Shown in pieces: positions 39,660 to 48,846 of a stretch of 64,000 bases of DNA. The stretch covers positions 930,001-994,000 of the forward strand of contig NZ_CP034157.1 of assembly GCF_003860565.1 (NCBI RefSeq), read 5' to 3'. The translations under genes and the position numbers were made by a program. Each line of letters opens with the position of its first letter. Position 1 is the stretch's first letter. Under the pieces are notes generated by a model. That model saw nothing but the letters and a program-made list of their open reading frames with translations. It searched no databases and was not told the origin of the DNA. The DNA comes from Cloacibacterium normanense. GTDB taxonomy: Bacteria; Bacteroidota; Bacteroidia; Flavobacteriales; Weeksellaceae.

Positions 39660-41933
39660 ATGAATTTACTATTTTATTTAGTACCTCTTTTTGGTGTCAT
39701 AGCCTTACTTTACACCTTCGTTCAAAGTTCTTGGGTAAGTAAGCAACCAGCAGGTAATGACAGAATGAAAACCATTAGTGGTCATATTGCAGATGGAGCG
39801 ATGGCTTTTCTAAAAGCTGAATATCGTATCCTAACTTATTTTGTAATTGTGGTAGGTATATTATTGGGAATTATGGGATTTAGCAATGCTAATTCTCATT
39901 GGAGTATAGGAATAGCATTTGCTGTAGGAGCTGTTTTTTCGGCTACAGCAGGTTATATAGGAATGAAAATCGCTACGAAATCAAATGTAAGAACTGCAGA
40001 AGCAGCTAAAACTTCATTAGCTCAAGCGCTTAAAGTTTCTTTTACTGGAGGTTCTGTAATGGGAATGGGAGTTGCAGGTCTTGCTGTTTTAGGCTTAGGT
40101 TCTTTATTCTTAATTATTAAACAAATTTTCGCGCCAGAAGCCAGTGTAGACTCTCACGAAATGGAAAGAGCCATCGAAATATTGACTGGTTTTTCTTTGG
40201 GAGCAGAATCTATTGCTTTGTTTGCAAGAGTTGGTGGTGGTATTTATACCAAAGCAGCAGATGTAGGTGCAGATTTAGTAGGAAAAGTAGAAGCAGGTAT
40301 TCCTGAAGATGATCCTAGAAATCCAGCTACCATTGCGGATAATGTAGGAGATAATGTGGGAGATGTTGCAGGAATGGGAGCAGATTTATTTGGCTCTTAT
40401 GTGGCTACTGTTTTAGCAACAATGGTTTTGGGAAGAGAAACTTTATCGGTAGATAATTATGGCGGTTTCGCTCCAATTCTGTTACCAATGCTTATTGCAG
40501 GAACTGGAATTGTATTTTCTATTATAGGAACTTTCTTTGTTAAAATTTCTGACAAAACAGAAGATACTACTGCAAAAGTTCAAAAAGCATTAAACATTGG
40601 GAACTGGGGAAGTATTATTCTAACAGCGGTTGCTTCGTATTTTTTAGTGAATTTCATTCTTCCTGAAAATATGACATTAAGAGGTTTTGAGTTTACCAGA
40701 ATGGGTGTTTTCGGAGCGATTATGGTAGGTTTAGTAGTGGGAACATTGATGTCTATCATTACTGAATATTACACAGCAATGGGAAAAAGACCTGTAACAA
40801 GTATTGTGAAACAATCTTCTACGGGACACGCAACTAATATTATTGGTGGACTTTCTGTAGGAATGGAATCCACATTATTACCTATGATTGTACTTTCTGC
40901 GGGAATTTGGGGTTCTTATCTTTGTGCAGGTTTATATGGAGTAGCTATTGCTGCTGCTGGAATGATGGCAACGACAGCCATGCAATTAGCGATTGATGCT
41001 TTCGGACCAATTGCAGACAATGCAGGTGGAATTGCAGAAATGAGTGAATTGCCAAAAAGTGTAAGAGAAAAAACAGATATTTTAGATGCTGTAGGAAACA
41101 CTACTGCAGCTACTGGAAAAGGATTTGCTATTGCTTCAGCAGCACTTACAGCTTTAGCATTATTTGCAGCATTTGTAGGAATTGCAGGAATTGATGGCAT
41201 CGATATTTATAAAGCAGATGTTCTGTCAGGGCTTTTTATTGGGGCAATGATTCCGTTTATTTTCTCATCATTAGCGATTAACGCAGTAGGAAAAGCGGCT
41301 ATGGCAATGGTAGAAGAAGTAAGAAGACAGTTCAGAGAAATTCCAGGAATTTTAGAAGGAACTGGGCAACCAGAATATGATAAATGTGTTGCTATTTCTA
41401 CGGATGCTTCTATCAAAAAAATGTTATTACCAGGTTCTATTGCTATTGTTACGCCATTATTAGTTGGTTTTATTTGGGGGCCTGAAGTTTTAGGAGGATT
41501 TTTAGCAGGAGCTACTGCAAGTGGAGTTTTACTGGGAATGTTTCAAAATAACGCTGGTGGAGCTTGGGATAATGCGAAAAAATCTTTTGAAAAAGGAGTA
41601 GATGTAAATGGTGAAACATATTACAAAGGTTCTGAAATGCACAAAGCTTCAGTAACAGGAGATACAGTAGGAGATCCGTTCAAAGATACTTCTGGACCTT
41701 CAATGAATATTTTGATTAAGTTAATGTCAATTGTTTCTTTGGTTATTGCACCTACATTAGCATCTATGTTTGCCGAAAAAATAGAAAAAGACAGACAACA
41801 TAAAATTGAAACCATGATTTCAGCCTCTCAAAAGAAATCCGTTTCTATGACTAATTGTAATACAGAATGTATGAAAGAATGTTCCACTCAAGGAAAAAAT
41901 TGTGAAACCGAACATTTCCAATGTTGTAAATAA
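39660..41933 (+). CDS. hppA: Membrane-bound, K+-dependent ion-translocating pyrophosphatase with Cys-rich tail
   Basis: Pumps H+ and/or Na+ with the energy of PPi hydrolysis. 757 residues, about 16 TM segments. Substrate motifs: [41 protein letters not shown] and [29 protein letters not shown] (from residue 479) has Ala at the position that separates K+-dependent (Ala) from K+-independent (Lys) enzymes, so this one should need K+; this is family knowledge. The last 25 residues (733-756) contain six Cys ([27 protein letters not shown]), a metal-binding-type tail I do not know from the family. Terminator follows. Confidence 0.93.
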   Translation: MNLLFYLVPLFGVIALLYTFVQSSWVSKQPAGNDRMKTISGHIADGAMAFLKAEYRILTYFVIVVGILLGIMGFSNANSHWSIGIAFAVGAVFSATAGYIGMKIATKSNVRTAEAAKTSLAQALKVSFTGGSVMGMGVAGLAVLGLGSLFLIIKQIFAPEASVDSHEMERAIEILTGFSLGAESIALFARVGGGIYTKAADVGADLVGKVEAGIPEDDPRNPATIADNVGDNVGDVAGMGADLFGSYVATVLATMVLGRETLSVDNYGGFAPILLPMLIAGTGIVFSIIGTFFVKISDKTEDTTAKVQKALNIGNWGSIILTAVASYFLVNFILPENMTLRGFEFTRMGVFGAIMVGLVVGTLMSIITEYYTAMGKRPVTSIVKQSSTGHATNIIGGLSVGMESTLLPMIVLSAGIWGSYLCAGLYGVAIAAAGMMATTAMQLAIDAFGPIADNAGGIAEMSELPKSVREKTDILDAVGNTTAATGKGFAIASAALTALALFAAFVGIAGIDGIDIYKADVLSGLFIGAMIPFIFSSLAINAVGKAAMAMVEEVRRQFREIPGILEGTGQPEYDKCVAISTDASIKKMLLPGSIAIVTPLLVGFIWGPEVLGGFLAGATASGVLLGMFQNNAGGAWDNAKKSFEKGVDVNGETYYKGSEMHKASVTGDTVGDPFKDTSGPSMNILIKLMSIVSLVIAPTLASMFAEKIEKDRQHKIETMISASQKKSVSMTNCNTECMKECSTQGKNCETEHFQCCK

Positions 41934-41939
41934 AAATCT

Positions 41940-41970
41940 AACCGTCGTATTTTTTACGGCGGTTTTTTTT
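41940..41970 (+). terminator. Terminator of hppA
   Basis: Stem AACCGTCGTA/TACGGCGGTT (one G-T pair) with TTTTT loop then eight T. Confidence 0.75.
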
Positions 41971-42014
41971 GAAAAACTTTGTCGTTTTAATTTTTAAAAT
42001 TTCATTTATTTCCC

Positions 42015-42022
42015 TATTTTTG
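42015..42022 (+). promoter_or_regulatory. -7 promoter element TATTTTTG, dnaX
   Basis: TAnnTTTG with four bases (ACCA) before the dnaX ATG; leaderless geometry as at tatA. Confidence 0.5.
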
Positions 42023-42026
42023 ACCA

Positions 42027-43112
42027 ATGGAAAATTTTATCGTATCCGCAAGAAAATATCGTCCGCAAGAGTTTGACACTGTTGTAGGGCAATCTCACGT
42101 TACAGATACCTTAGAACACGCCATAGAAAATAGTCAGTTGGCTCAAGCGTTGCTTTTCTGCGGACCTAGAGGTGTAGGAAAGACTACTTGTGCTAGGATT
42201 TTGGCTAGAAAAATCAACGAAAAAGATGGTTCTACCTCAGAAGACGGATTTGCGTATAATATCTTTGAATTAGATGCTGCTTCTAATAACTCAGTAGATG
42301 ATATTAGAGATTTAACAGACCAAGTTCGTTTTGCTCCACAAGTTGGGAAATATAAAATTTATATTATAGACGAGGTTCACATGCTCTCTACAGCGGCATT
42401 TAATGCTTTTCTTAAAACCTTAGAAGAACCACCAGCTCACGCTATTTTTATTTTAGCAACTACCGAAAAACATAAGATTATTCCTACCATTTTATCAAGA
42501 TGTCAGATTTATGATTTCAAAAGAATCACCATCGAAGATATACAGGAACATCTTAGAAAAATTGCCGAAAAAGAAGGCGTAAATTATGAAGATGATGCAT
42601 TGTTCTTAATTGCTCAAAAAGCAGATGGAGCACTGAGAGATGCACTTTCTATCTTTGATAGACTTACCACTTTTACTCAAAAAAATATTACACTTGCTAA
42701 AGCTGCTGAAGTTCTCAATATTCTAGATTACGATCAATATTTGAAAATTGTAGATTTAGCAAAAGAAAATAACATTCCGGGAATTCTTACCGCTTTTAAT
42801 GATATTGTTAAAAAAGGTTTTGACCCACATTTATTTATTGGTGGATTGGGAAGTCATTTCCGTGATTTAATGATGGCTCAGAATGCTTCTACACTTGCTC
42901 TAATAGAAGTAGGTGAGAACACGAAACAGAAGTTTTCTGAACAGAGCAAAAATTGGAGTGCACAGCAACTCATAGATGCTATAGAAATCTGTAATCATGC
43001 AGATATTAATTACAAAAATTCTAAAAATCCAAGATTAACGGTAGAAATCGCTTTGATGCAGTTGGCCAGTCTTACTGCTGCGAAAAGTGATGATAAAAAA
43101 AAAAGTTCTTAA
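42027..43112 (+). CDS. dnaX: DNA polymerase III gamma subunit (dnaX, zero-frame product)
   Basis: 361 residues without slippage. ATPase with Walker A GPRGVGKTT (residues 46-54), Walker B/DExx as IIDEVHML (113-120), sensor-1 LATTEKHKIIPTILSRC (with Arg-finger region), and ends ...ASLTAAKSDDKKKSS at the end of domain III. The stop TAA at 43110 comes five codons after the A run. The product therefore equals domains I-III, the classical gamma size class. Whether gamma is produced in vivo cannot be seen from sequence. Confidence 0.82.
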   Translation: MENFIVSARKYRPQEFDTVVGQSHVTDTLEHAIENSQLAQALLFCGPRGVGKTTCARILARKINEKDGSTSEDGFAYNIFELDAASNNSVDDIRDLTDQVRFAPQVGKYKIYIIDEVHMLSTAAFNAFLKTLEEPPAHAIFILATTEKHKIIPTILSRCQIYDFKRITIEDIQEHLRKIAEKEGVNYEDDALFLIAQKADGALRDALSIFDRLTTFTQKNITLAKAAEVLNILDYDQYLKIVDLAKENNIPGILTAFNDIVKKGFDPHLFIGGLGSHFRDLMMAQNASTLALIEVGENTKQKFSEQSKNWSAQQLIDAIEICNHADINYKNSKNPRLTVEIALMQLASLTAAKSDDKKKSS

Positions 43113-43717
43113 TTCTAGCACCACTTTTTCGTAAAAAGGAAACCGAAAAGCCAAAGGTAGCTCCAGAAAAACCACAAGAAACTTTACCGTCAACTAAAAA
43201 AACAGAAGAATCTGTTCCAAAAACCGTTCAAAAAATTACTGAACCCATTGTTAAGAAAACCATTGTTTCAGAATTTAGTATTCTTGCTACGCTCAATAAA
43301 AAAGAGGAAGAAGAAGTAGTTGTCACTCCTCAGAAAAAAGAAGAAGATTTACCAGACCATCACTTCACCGAAAAAGATTTACAAACAGAATGGCAAATTT
43401 TTCTAAATGATTTATTTATAAAAGACCAAGTCACTTATTTTGCCGTAAATACTGCAAAACTTCATAAAAAGGAAGAAAATGTTGTGGAGATTTTATATCC
43501 TTCAGATTTGGTAAAAACTGAGTTTGAGAAAATTCAAGCACAATTTTTCAATCATTTCAAGAGAAAAGTCAATAACTACAAAATAGAAGTTTCTTACCGA
43601 GAAGACAAAAAACTCATCAAAAAACAAGAAACGAAAAGAGATATTTTCCAGAAATATGTAGAAATTAATCCTGTTTTAAAAGATTTAGATGAATTGATGA
43701 AGTTAGATTTAAGTTAA
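42027..43717 (+). CDS. dnaX: DNA polymerase III tau subunit (dnaX, -1 slippage at A10)
   Basis: Full-length clamp-loader protein, 563 residues if decoding slips one base back at the run of ten A (43095-43104). The slip continues the frame as AKKVLNSS...: after the A run the -1 frame reads KFLILAPLFRKKETEKPKVAPEKPQ and continues to the stop at 43715-43717. It has a Pro/Lys/Glu-rich linker and a C-terminal domain (DELMKLDLS). The C-terminal part also appears as an independent frame starting at 43484. This is the tau architecture: AAA+ domains I-III (from gamma) plus DnaB-binding and alpha-binding domains. The zinc-module cysteines of other DnaX proteins are absent (SEDGFAYNIFELDAASNN takes their place). 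Confidence 0.82.
43095..43104 (+). promoter_or_regulatory. Slippery A10 site in dnaX
   Basis: Ten consecutive A in codons 357-360 (AAA AAA AAA AGT). Repeating one A yields the tau frame. There is a weak AT hairpin (CTTTTT/AAAAAG, 43131-43145) downstream but no strong stimulator, so transcriptional slippage as at Thermus dnaX (A9) is more plausible than ribosomal frameshifting as in E. coli (A AAA AAG). Confidence 0.75.
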
Positions 43718-43729
43718 AAATTCCATATC

Positions 43730-45004
43730 ATGTTTAGACTATTAGATTTACACAAAGGAGAAGAAAACAAACAAAAAGTTTTAGAAAACGTAAAAGATAA
43801 TATTTCTTTTTCTGGTTCTAATTTATGGATTCTAATGGCTGCTATTCTTGTAGCATCTGTAGGTCTTAATGTAAATTCTACAGCAGTGGTGATTGGAGCC
43901 ATGCTTATTTCTCCTTTGATGGGACCTATTGTAGGCGCTGGTTTTGCACTTGGTGTTTTTGATTTTGAATTACTGAAAAAATCATTAAAAAATTTGCTTA
44001 TTGCTACCATTGCGAGTTTATTAGTTTCTACCATCTATTTTTATATTAGTCCTTTCAAAGAAGCTCAATCAGAATTATTAGCCAGAACATCTCCCAATAT
44101 TTATGACGTGCTAATTGCATTTTTTGGAGGTTTAGCTGGTGTTATTGCAATAACTAGAGTGGAAAAAGGAAATCCTATTCCTGGGGTTGCCATTGCTACA
44201 GCTCTTATGCCACCATTATGTACAGCAGGTTTTAGTTTGGCAACAGGTAATTTTAAGTTCTTTTTTGGAGCATTATTTCTTTATACAATTAATTGTGTTT
44301 TTATAGGGATTTCTACATTTTTAATTGTTAAATTTCTTAAATATCCATCGGTTAAATTTGTAGATTTAAAGGAGAGAAAAAGAGTGCAAAATTTGATAAC
44401 TCTACTTTCTTTACTGGTTCTTTTGCCAAGTATTTATTTTGCCTATTCATTATATAAAGAACAGGAATTTAGGATTAAAGCAGACCAGTTTATTGAAAAA
44501 GAATTTATAGAAAAAGGTAATACTTTGGTTTACAAAAAAATAAATTTTTTAAGCAATCCTCGAAAAATAGAATTGGCTTTCTTAAAGAGAAATTTTACTC
44601 AAGATGAAATAAAAAAAATGAACCAAAGTCTTTCAGAAATTGGTCTAAATAATACCGAACTTATTATTAAAGCTAATAATTACCAAAATTTAGAAGTTTT
44701 AAAAGACGATATTCTTAATGAAATCAATAAAAATTCTGAAAGAGATAAAGAATTATTGGCTTTAAAAAGTCAAACTTCATCTTTAGAAGATAATATGCAG
44801 TTGCTTAAAGAAGCTCAAGTTTTGTTTCAAAATATTAATGCGATAAATGTTTCTGAACTCAGTTTTGCACAAGGTGATTCATTGGTTGAAAAACCTGTAC
44901 TAATTTATCAATCATCAGAAAATCTTACAGATGAAGACCAAATAAAACTGAAAAAATGGATTGAGAAAAGACTCAATAAATCAAATGTAGAAGTGTATAA
45001 ATAA
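43730..45004 (+). CDS. DUF389-family membrane protein
   Basis: 424 residues. N-terminal hydrophilic part, then a compact block of about seven TM segments with the DUF389 signature GLNVNSTAVVIGAMLISPLMGPIVGAG and FALGVFD. The C-terminal region (after residue 240) is predicted helical/hydrophilic, containing a repeated LLKEAQ-like helix. Function unknown; often linked to membrane stress or small-molecule transport. Starts 12 bp after dnaX on the same strand and 35 bp before the ClC gene, so may be in the dnaX transcript. Confidence 0.75.
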   Translation: MFRLLDLHKGEENKQKVLENVKDNISFSGSNLWILMAAILVASVGLNVNSTAVVIGAMLISPLMGPIVGAGFALGVFDFELLKKSLKNLLIATIASLLVSTIYFYISPFKEAQSELLARTSPNIYDVLIAFFGGLAGVIAITRVEKGNPIPGVAIATALMPPLCTAGFSLATGNFKFFFGALFLYTINCVFIGISTFLIVKFLKYPSVKFVDLKERKRVQNLITLLSLLVLLPSIYFAYSLYKEQEFRIKADQFIEKEFIEKGNTLVYKKINFLSNPRKIELAFLKRNFTQDEIKKMNQSLSEIGLNNTELIIKANNYQNLEVLKDDILNEINKNSERDKELLALKSQTSSLEDNMQLLKEAQVLFQNINAINVSELSFAQGDSLVEKPVLIYQSSENLTDEDQIKLKKWIEKRLNKSNVEVYK

Positions 45005-45039
45005 ATTTTAAAGCTTCAAATCATGTAAAAAAATATTCA

Positions 45040-46449
45040 ATGAATTTTCATCACAAAAGATTGCTGGTTCCCATTCGGAAAAATTTTATTGTAAGAAATC
45101 TACTTTCTTATTTTAAAAACTTATACCAAAGAACCACTTATGCCAATTCTACCCTCAAAAAGCAGTTTCTACAGTTTTTACCCTTTTTATTGGCTTCTTT
45201 TATTACTGGTTTTGTAGCATTTTTGTACAGTAAAATATTCACTTTTTCAGAAAAATGGTCTCACGAAATTTTTCATCAGAATAAATTATATATTTTCATC
45301 ATCACGCCTTTGAGTTTTTTCATTTCTTGGTTTTTTGTCAGAACTTTTGCTAAATATTCAGCAGGAAGCGGAATTCCGCAAGTCATGGCTTCAGTAGAAT
45401 TGTCAAAACCAAATACACATCATCTTGTTAAAAGATTTTTGAGTTTAAGAATAATCATCATCAAAATTTTAGCAAGTGCCGTAAAAGTTTTTGGTGGAGG
45501 AATTGCAGGAAGAGAAGGTCCAACCATACAAATTGCGGGTTCTATTTTTGTGGAAATTCATAAAAGATTGCCAAAATGGTGGGTTCCAATTTCCGAAAAA
45601 AATGTAATGATTGCAGGAGCTGCTTCTGGTTTAGCCGCAGCTTTTAACACACCACTTGGCGGAATTATTTTTGCGATTGAAGAATTAGCCAAAACTCATA
45701 TTAAGTATATTAAATCTCCACTTTTTGTAGCAGTTATCATCGCTGGTCTTACTGCGCAAGGTTTTGGTGGCAGTTACTTGTATCTAGGTTATCCTAAAAC
45801 CAATTACTCTGGTTGGCTGGTTTTTGTAGGAATTTTTATTACGGCTATTGTCGCTGGATATTTTGGAAGTAAAATGTGTAGCATTATCATTGCAGTGATG
45901 AGTTTTTTTGAGAGATTTAAGAAAAACTATCAACAAGTTTTTATTGTTTTTTTCTGTGGATTTTTTGTGGCAACTTTCATCTATTTTTTCGGAACCGAAG
46001 TTATGGGTTCTGGGAAAGAATTAATGGAAAGACTGCTTTTCACCTCAGATAAATCGGTAGAATGGTATTTACCTTTTTTGAGAATGAATGGTTTAATTGC
46101 TACTTTCAGTTTTGGTGGAGCAGGAGGCGTTTTTGCCCCTTCATTAAGTTCTGGAGCAAGTTTTGGAGCGTTAATTGCTCAGTTGTTACAATTAACAGGA
46201 GATAATGCTAATTTATTGATTTTAATTGGGATGACTGCTTTTCTTACAGGAGTAACCAGAGCGCCATTTACCTCTGCAATTATTATTTTTGAAATGACAG
46301 ACAGACATAGTATCATCTTTTTTCTACTGTTAGGAGCAGTTCTCGCTTCTTTGGTTTGTAATTTTGTAACCAAGAGAGCTTTTTATGATGTTCTGAAAGA
46401 AAAATACATCGAAAAGGTTCTAAATCAAGAAAATATTGAAAAAAAATAA
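45040..46449 (+). CDS. ClC-family chloride channel/H+-Cl- exchanger
   Basis: 469 residues, about 16-18 helices. All three selectivity motifs: GSGIPQVM (selectivity Ser), GREGPTIQIAG (gating Glu) and GGAGGVFAPSLSSGA. The proton glutamate equivalent to E. coli E203 is present in IIFAIEELAKTH, so it should be an exchanger rather than a passive channel. The N-terminal 30 residues are basic. No C-terminal CBS pair; total length fits bacterial short ClC. Monocistronic or in the dnaX-DUF389 unit. Confidence 0.92.
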   Translation: MNFHHKRLLVPIRKNFIVRNLLSYFKNLYQRTTYANSTLKKQFLQFLPFLLASFITGFVAFLYSKIFTFSEKWSHEIFHQNKLYIFIITPLSFFISWFFVRTFAKYSAGSGIPQVMASVELSKPNTHHLVKRFLSLRIIIIKILASAVKVFGGGIAGREGPTIQIAGSIFVEIHKRLPKWWVPISEKNVMIAGAASGLAAAFNTPLGGIIFAIEELAKTHIKYIKSPLFVAVIIAGLTAQGFGGSYLYLGYPKTNYSGWLVFVGIFITAIVAGYFGSKMCSIIIAVMSFFERFKKNYQQVFIVFFCGFFVATFIYFFGTEVMGSGKELMERLLFTSDKSVEWYLPFLRMNGLIATFSFGGAGGVFAPSLSSGASFGALIAQLLQLTGDNANLLILIGMTAFLTGVTRAPFTSAIIIFEMTDRHSIIFFLLLGAVLASLVCNFVTKRAFYDVLKEKYIEKVLNQENIEKK

Positions 46450-46470
46450 TAACAAATAGTCGTAATTTTC

Positions 46471-46478
46471 TATATTTG
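46471..46478 (+). promoter_or_regulatory. -7 promoter element TATATTTG, aroG/pheA leader
   Basis: TAnnTTTG, 81 bp before the ATG at 46560, giving a leader that contains the hairpin at 46506. Confidence 0.5.
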
Positions 46479-46505
46479 AAAAATATTTCAAAAAAGAACA
46501 TAATT

Positions 46506-46526
46506 GAACACGCTTTTTGCGTGTTC
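46506..46526 (+). terminator. Hairpin in the DAHP-synthase leader (possible terminator or attenuator)
   Basis: Perfect 8-bp stem GAACACGC/GCGTGTTC with TTTTT loop, but followed by only a weak T stretch (TGTATTTTAT). It may end the upstream ClC transcript, or act in the leader of the promoter at 46471. The same arm sequence (AACACGC/GCGTGTT) recurs in the terminator at 47644. Confidence 0.45.
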
Positions 46527-46559
46527 TGTATTTTATAAAAGTTGTAAGAATCACGAAGT

Positions 46560-47639
46560 ATGAATTTAAAAGATTTACAAAACGATTGGATTAATGAGTT
46601 CTCGAAACCATTAATTATAGCAGGACCTTGTAGTGCAGAATCAGAAGCACAAATGATGGAAACTGCACAAAGATTGAAAGATAGTGGCGCAGAAGTTCCC
46701 GTTTTTAGAGCAGGAATTTGGAAGCCAAGAACCAAACCAAATGGTTTCGAAGGAGTAGGAGTTATCGGTCTTAATTGGCTTAAAAAAGTAAAAGACGAGT
46801 TTGGTTTCAAAACAGCAACCGAAGTTGCTAATGCTCATCACGTTTATGCAGCTCTAGAAGCAGATGTAGATATTCTTTGGATTGGAGCGCGTTCTACGGT
46901 AAATCCTTTTACCGTTCAAGAAATTGCTGTTGCGTTAAAAGGAACCAATAAACCTGTTTTGGTTAAAAATCCGGTAAATCCAGATTTAGCACTTTGGATT
47001 GGTGCTTTAGAAAGACTTTTAGGTCAAGATGTGAAAAACTTAGGCGTTATTCACAGAGGATTTTCATCTTATCAAAAAACAAAATATAGAAATTTACCCA
47101 ACTGGCAAATCGCATTAGATTTTAAACACCAATTTCCGAATATCCCAATGTTTGTAGACCCTTCTCACATTTGTGGTAGAAGAGATTTGCTTTCAGATGT
47201 TACTCAGGAAGCATTTAACGTAGGTTACGAAGGAGCGATGATAGAATCTCACTGCAATCCAGATGCAGCTTGGAGTGATGCCGCTCAACAAATTACGCCA
47301 GAAGTTTTGGCAGAAATGTTAGGAAATCTACAAATCAGAAACTCTGATATTTCTGGATTTGATGAAGAAATGGGCAAACACAGAGCTTTAATTTCTGATA
47401 TTGACTTTCAATTAATAGAATTATTATCAAACAGAATGAAAATTTCTGAAAAAATTGGAGCGTTGAAGAAAGAGAATAATATCGCTATTTTCCAGCCAGA
47501 CCGTTGGAAAGTGATTGCAGAATATGCCTCTGCAAGAGCCGAAGAATCTGGAATGGGCAAAGATTTTATAGAAAAAGTTTTCAAAGCGATTCATGAAGAA
47601 TCCATTGAAGTTCAAAACAATATCATGATTGATAAATAA
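46560..47639 (+). CDS. aroG: Bifunctional DAHP synthase (type I-beta)/chorismate mutase (type II)
   Basis: First step of aromatic amino acid biosynthesis (phosphoenolpyruvate + erythrose-4-phosphate to DAHP), joined to chorismate mutase. 359 residues: DAHP synthase I-beta domain (about 1-255) with AGPCSAESEAQMMETA, RAGIWKPRTKPNGFEG, MFVDPSHICGRR and the metal-site DPSH motif; then an AroQ-type helical chorismate mutase (about 270-359, MGKHRALISDIDFQLIELLSNRMKISEKIGALKKEN). The fusion is typical of Bacteroidota/Firmicutes. Leader contains a hairpin and possibly a small peptide frame. Confidence 0.93.
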   Translation: MNLKDLQNDWINEFSKPLIIAGPCSAESEAQMMETAQRLKDSGAEVPVFRAGIWKPRTKPNGFEGVGVIGLNWLKKVKDEFGFKTATEVANAHHVYAALEADVDILWIGARSTVNPFTVQEIAVALKGTNKPVLVKNPVNPDLALWIGALERLLGQDVKNLGVIHRGFSSYQKTKYRNLPNWQIALDFKHQFPNIPMFVDPSHICGRRDLLSDVTQEAFNVGYEGAMIESHCNPDAAWSDAAQQITPEVLAEMLGNLQIRNSDISGFDEEMGKHRALISDIDFQLIELLSNRMKISEKIGALKKENNIAIFQPDRWKVIAEYASARAEESGMGKDFIEKVFKAIHEESIEVQNNIMIDK

Positions 47640-47643
47640 CAAG

Positions 47644-47671
47644 AAAACACGCCGAAAAGCGTGTTTTTTTA
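47644..47671 (+). terminator. Terminator of aroG/pheA gene
   Basis: Stem AAAACACGC/GCGTGTTTT with a CGAAAA loop and T run, four bases after the stop. Confidence 0.75.
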
Positions 47672-47711
47672 TTGTGAGAAGATTTCGTAAATTGCACAAA
47701 AGAAATTCGTT

Positions 47712-48638
47712 TTGAAAGGACTCATCACAAAATCTACAGGAAGTTGGTATCAAGTTTTAGATTTGGAAACTAGGCAAGTTTTCGAGGCGAGAATTCGTGG
47801 GAAATTTAAACTCATAAAAACCAGACTCACCAATCCTTTGGCTGTGGGTGATTTTGTAGAATTTCAATTGGAGAAAGATGATATTGCGTGGATTACCAAA
47901 ATAGAACCTCGAAAAAATTATCTCATCAGAAAATCCGTGAATTTATCTAAAGAAGCACACATTATTGCGAGTAATCTCGATTTGGCGTGTATTATTTTCA
48001 CCTTGCAATCTCCAGAAACGTCTTTAGGATTTTTAGACCGATTTTTAGCGTGTTGCGAAGCGTATAATATTCCAGTTCTCATCCTTTTTAACAAAATTGA
48101 TTTATTGAATTTCGAAGAAGTGGAATTGGTTGAGGAATTACAAACCATGTACGAAAATTTAGGTTATCAAACGTTGCAAGTTTCTTCTGCTGAAAAACTG
48201 AATTTAGATAAACTTCAAGAAATTTTAAAAGATAAAACTTGCGTTTTCTTTGGTCATTCTGGAGCTGGAAAATCTACTTTGGCAAATGCACTTCAACCTG
48301 ATTTGAAATTGAAAACCAACGAAATTTCTGAAACGCACAACAAAGGAAAGCACACTACTACTTTTGCTCAAATGCATTTTTGGCATTTTGGAGGTGCTGT
48401 AATAGACACACCTGGAGTTCGAGAATTTGCAATGATAGACGTAGAAAAAGAAGAAATTCAACATTATTTTCCGGAAATTTTTGAGAAAGGAAGAGAGTGT
48501 AAATTTCATAATTGTAAACACATCAACGAGCCAAAATGTGCTGTTTTAGAGGCTTTAGAAACGGGTGGAATTCTAGAAAGCAGATATATCACTTATCTTA
48601 AGTTGATGGAAGAAGCGGAGGAACAAAATCAAATGTAA
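47712..48638 (+). CDS. rsgA: Ribosome small-subunit-dependent GTPase A (RsgA)
   Basis: Circularly permuted GTPase that helps mature the 30S subunit. 308 residues, TTG start at 47712. N-terminal OB fold (residues 1-70), then permuted G motifs: NKIDLL (G4), SSAEKLNL (G5-like), Walker A GHSGAGKST (G1), and DTPGVREFAM (G3). C-terminal zinc knuckle CKFHNCKHINEPKC. TTG is chosen because it is the first codon of the conserved start and no upstream in-frame ATG exists. Two CCGTAGG-family palindromes follow it. Confidence 0.94.
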   Translation: MKGLITKSTGSWYQVLDLETRQVFEARIRGKFKLIKTRLTNPLAVGDFVEFQLEKDDIAWITKIEPRKNYLIRKSVNLSKEAHIIASNLDLACIIFTLQSPETSLGFLDRFLACCEAYNIPVLILFNKIDLLNFEEVELVEELQTMYENLGYQTLQVSSAEKLNLDKLQEILKDKTCVFFGHSGAGKSTLANALQPDLKLKTNEISETHNKGKHTTTFAQMHFWHFGGAVIDTPGVREFAMIDVEKEEIQHYFPEIFEKGRECKFHNCKHINEPKCAVLEALETGGILESRYITYLKLMEEAEEQNQM

Positions 48639-48651
48639 AATTTGATGTTAC

Positions 48652-48720
48652 CGTTCCATAGGAACGAAATGTGTGTAAAAAGTTGATTACAAATTTTTAG
48701 CGTTCCGTATGAACGAAATG
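48652..48720. repeat. Two CCGTAGG-family palindromes, GAAATG flank
   Basis: CGTTCCATAGGAACG (48652-48666) and CGTTCCGTATGAACG (48701-48715), each followed by AAATG, 49 bp apart and between convergent-free genes. Same design as the copies at 14344 and 14394: a short palindrome with a central (C)CRTARG and a conserved 3' flank. Confidence 0.7.
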
Positions 48721-48814
48721 TTTTTTATAATGAGTTTTCAATTAAATGTTTTCAGAAAATTTGGCCTGAAATTTGTTGAAAATCAGTATATTTATATAGA
48801 AAAAGTTTTTTTAT

Positions 48815-48822
48815 TATCTTTG
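48815..48822 (+). promoter_or_regulatory. -7 promoter element TATCTTTG, GHMP kinase gene
   Basis: TAnnTTTG followed by GCA, 24 bp upstream of the ATG. Confidence 0.55.
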
Positions 48823-48846
48823 CAACACCAAACATAGAATAGATTA

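Noticed and set aside
43484-43717. Separate small gene of 77 residues after gamma
   Set aside because: It lies in frame with the -1 continuation of dnaX and encodes the tau C-terminal region; not an independent gene.
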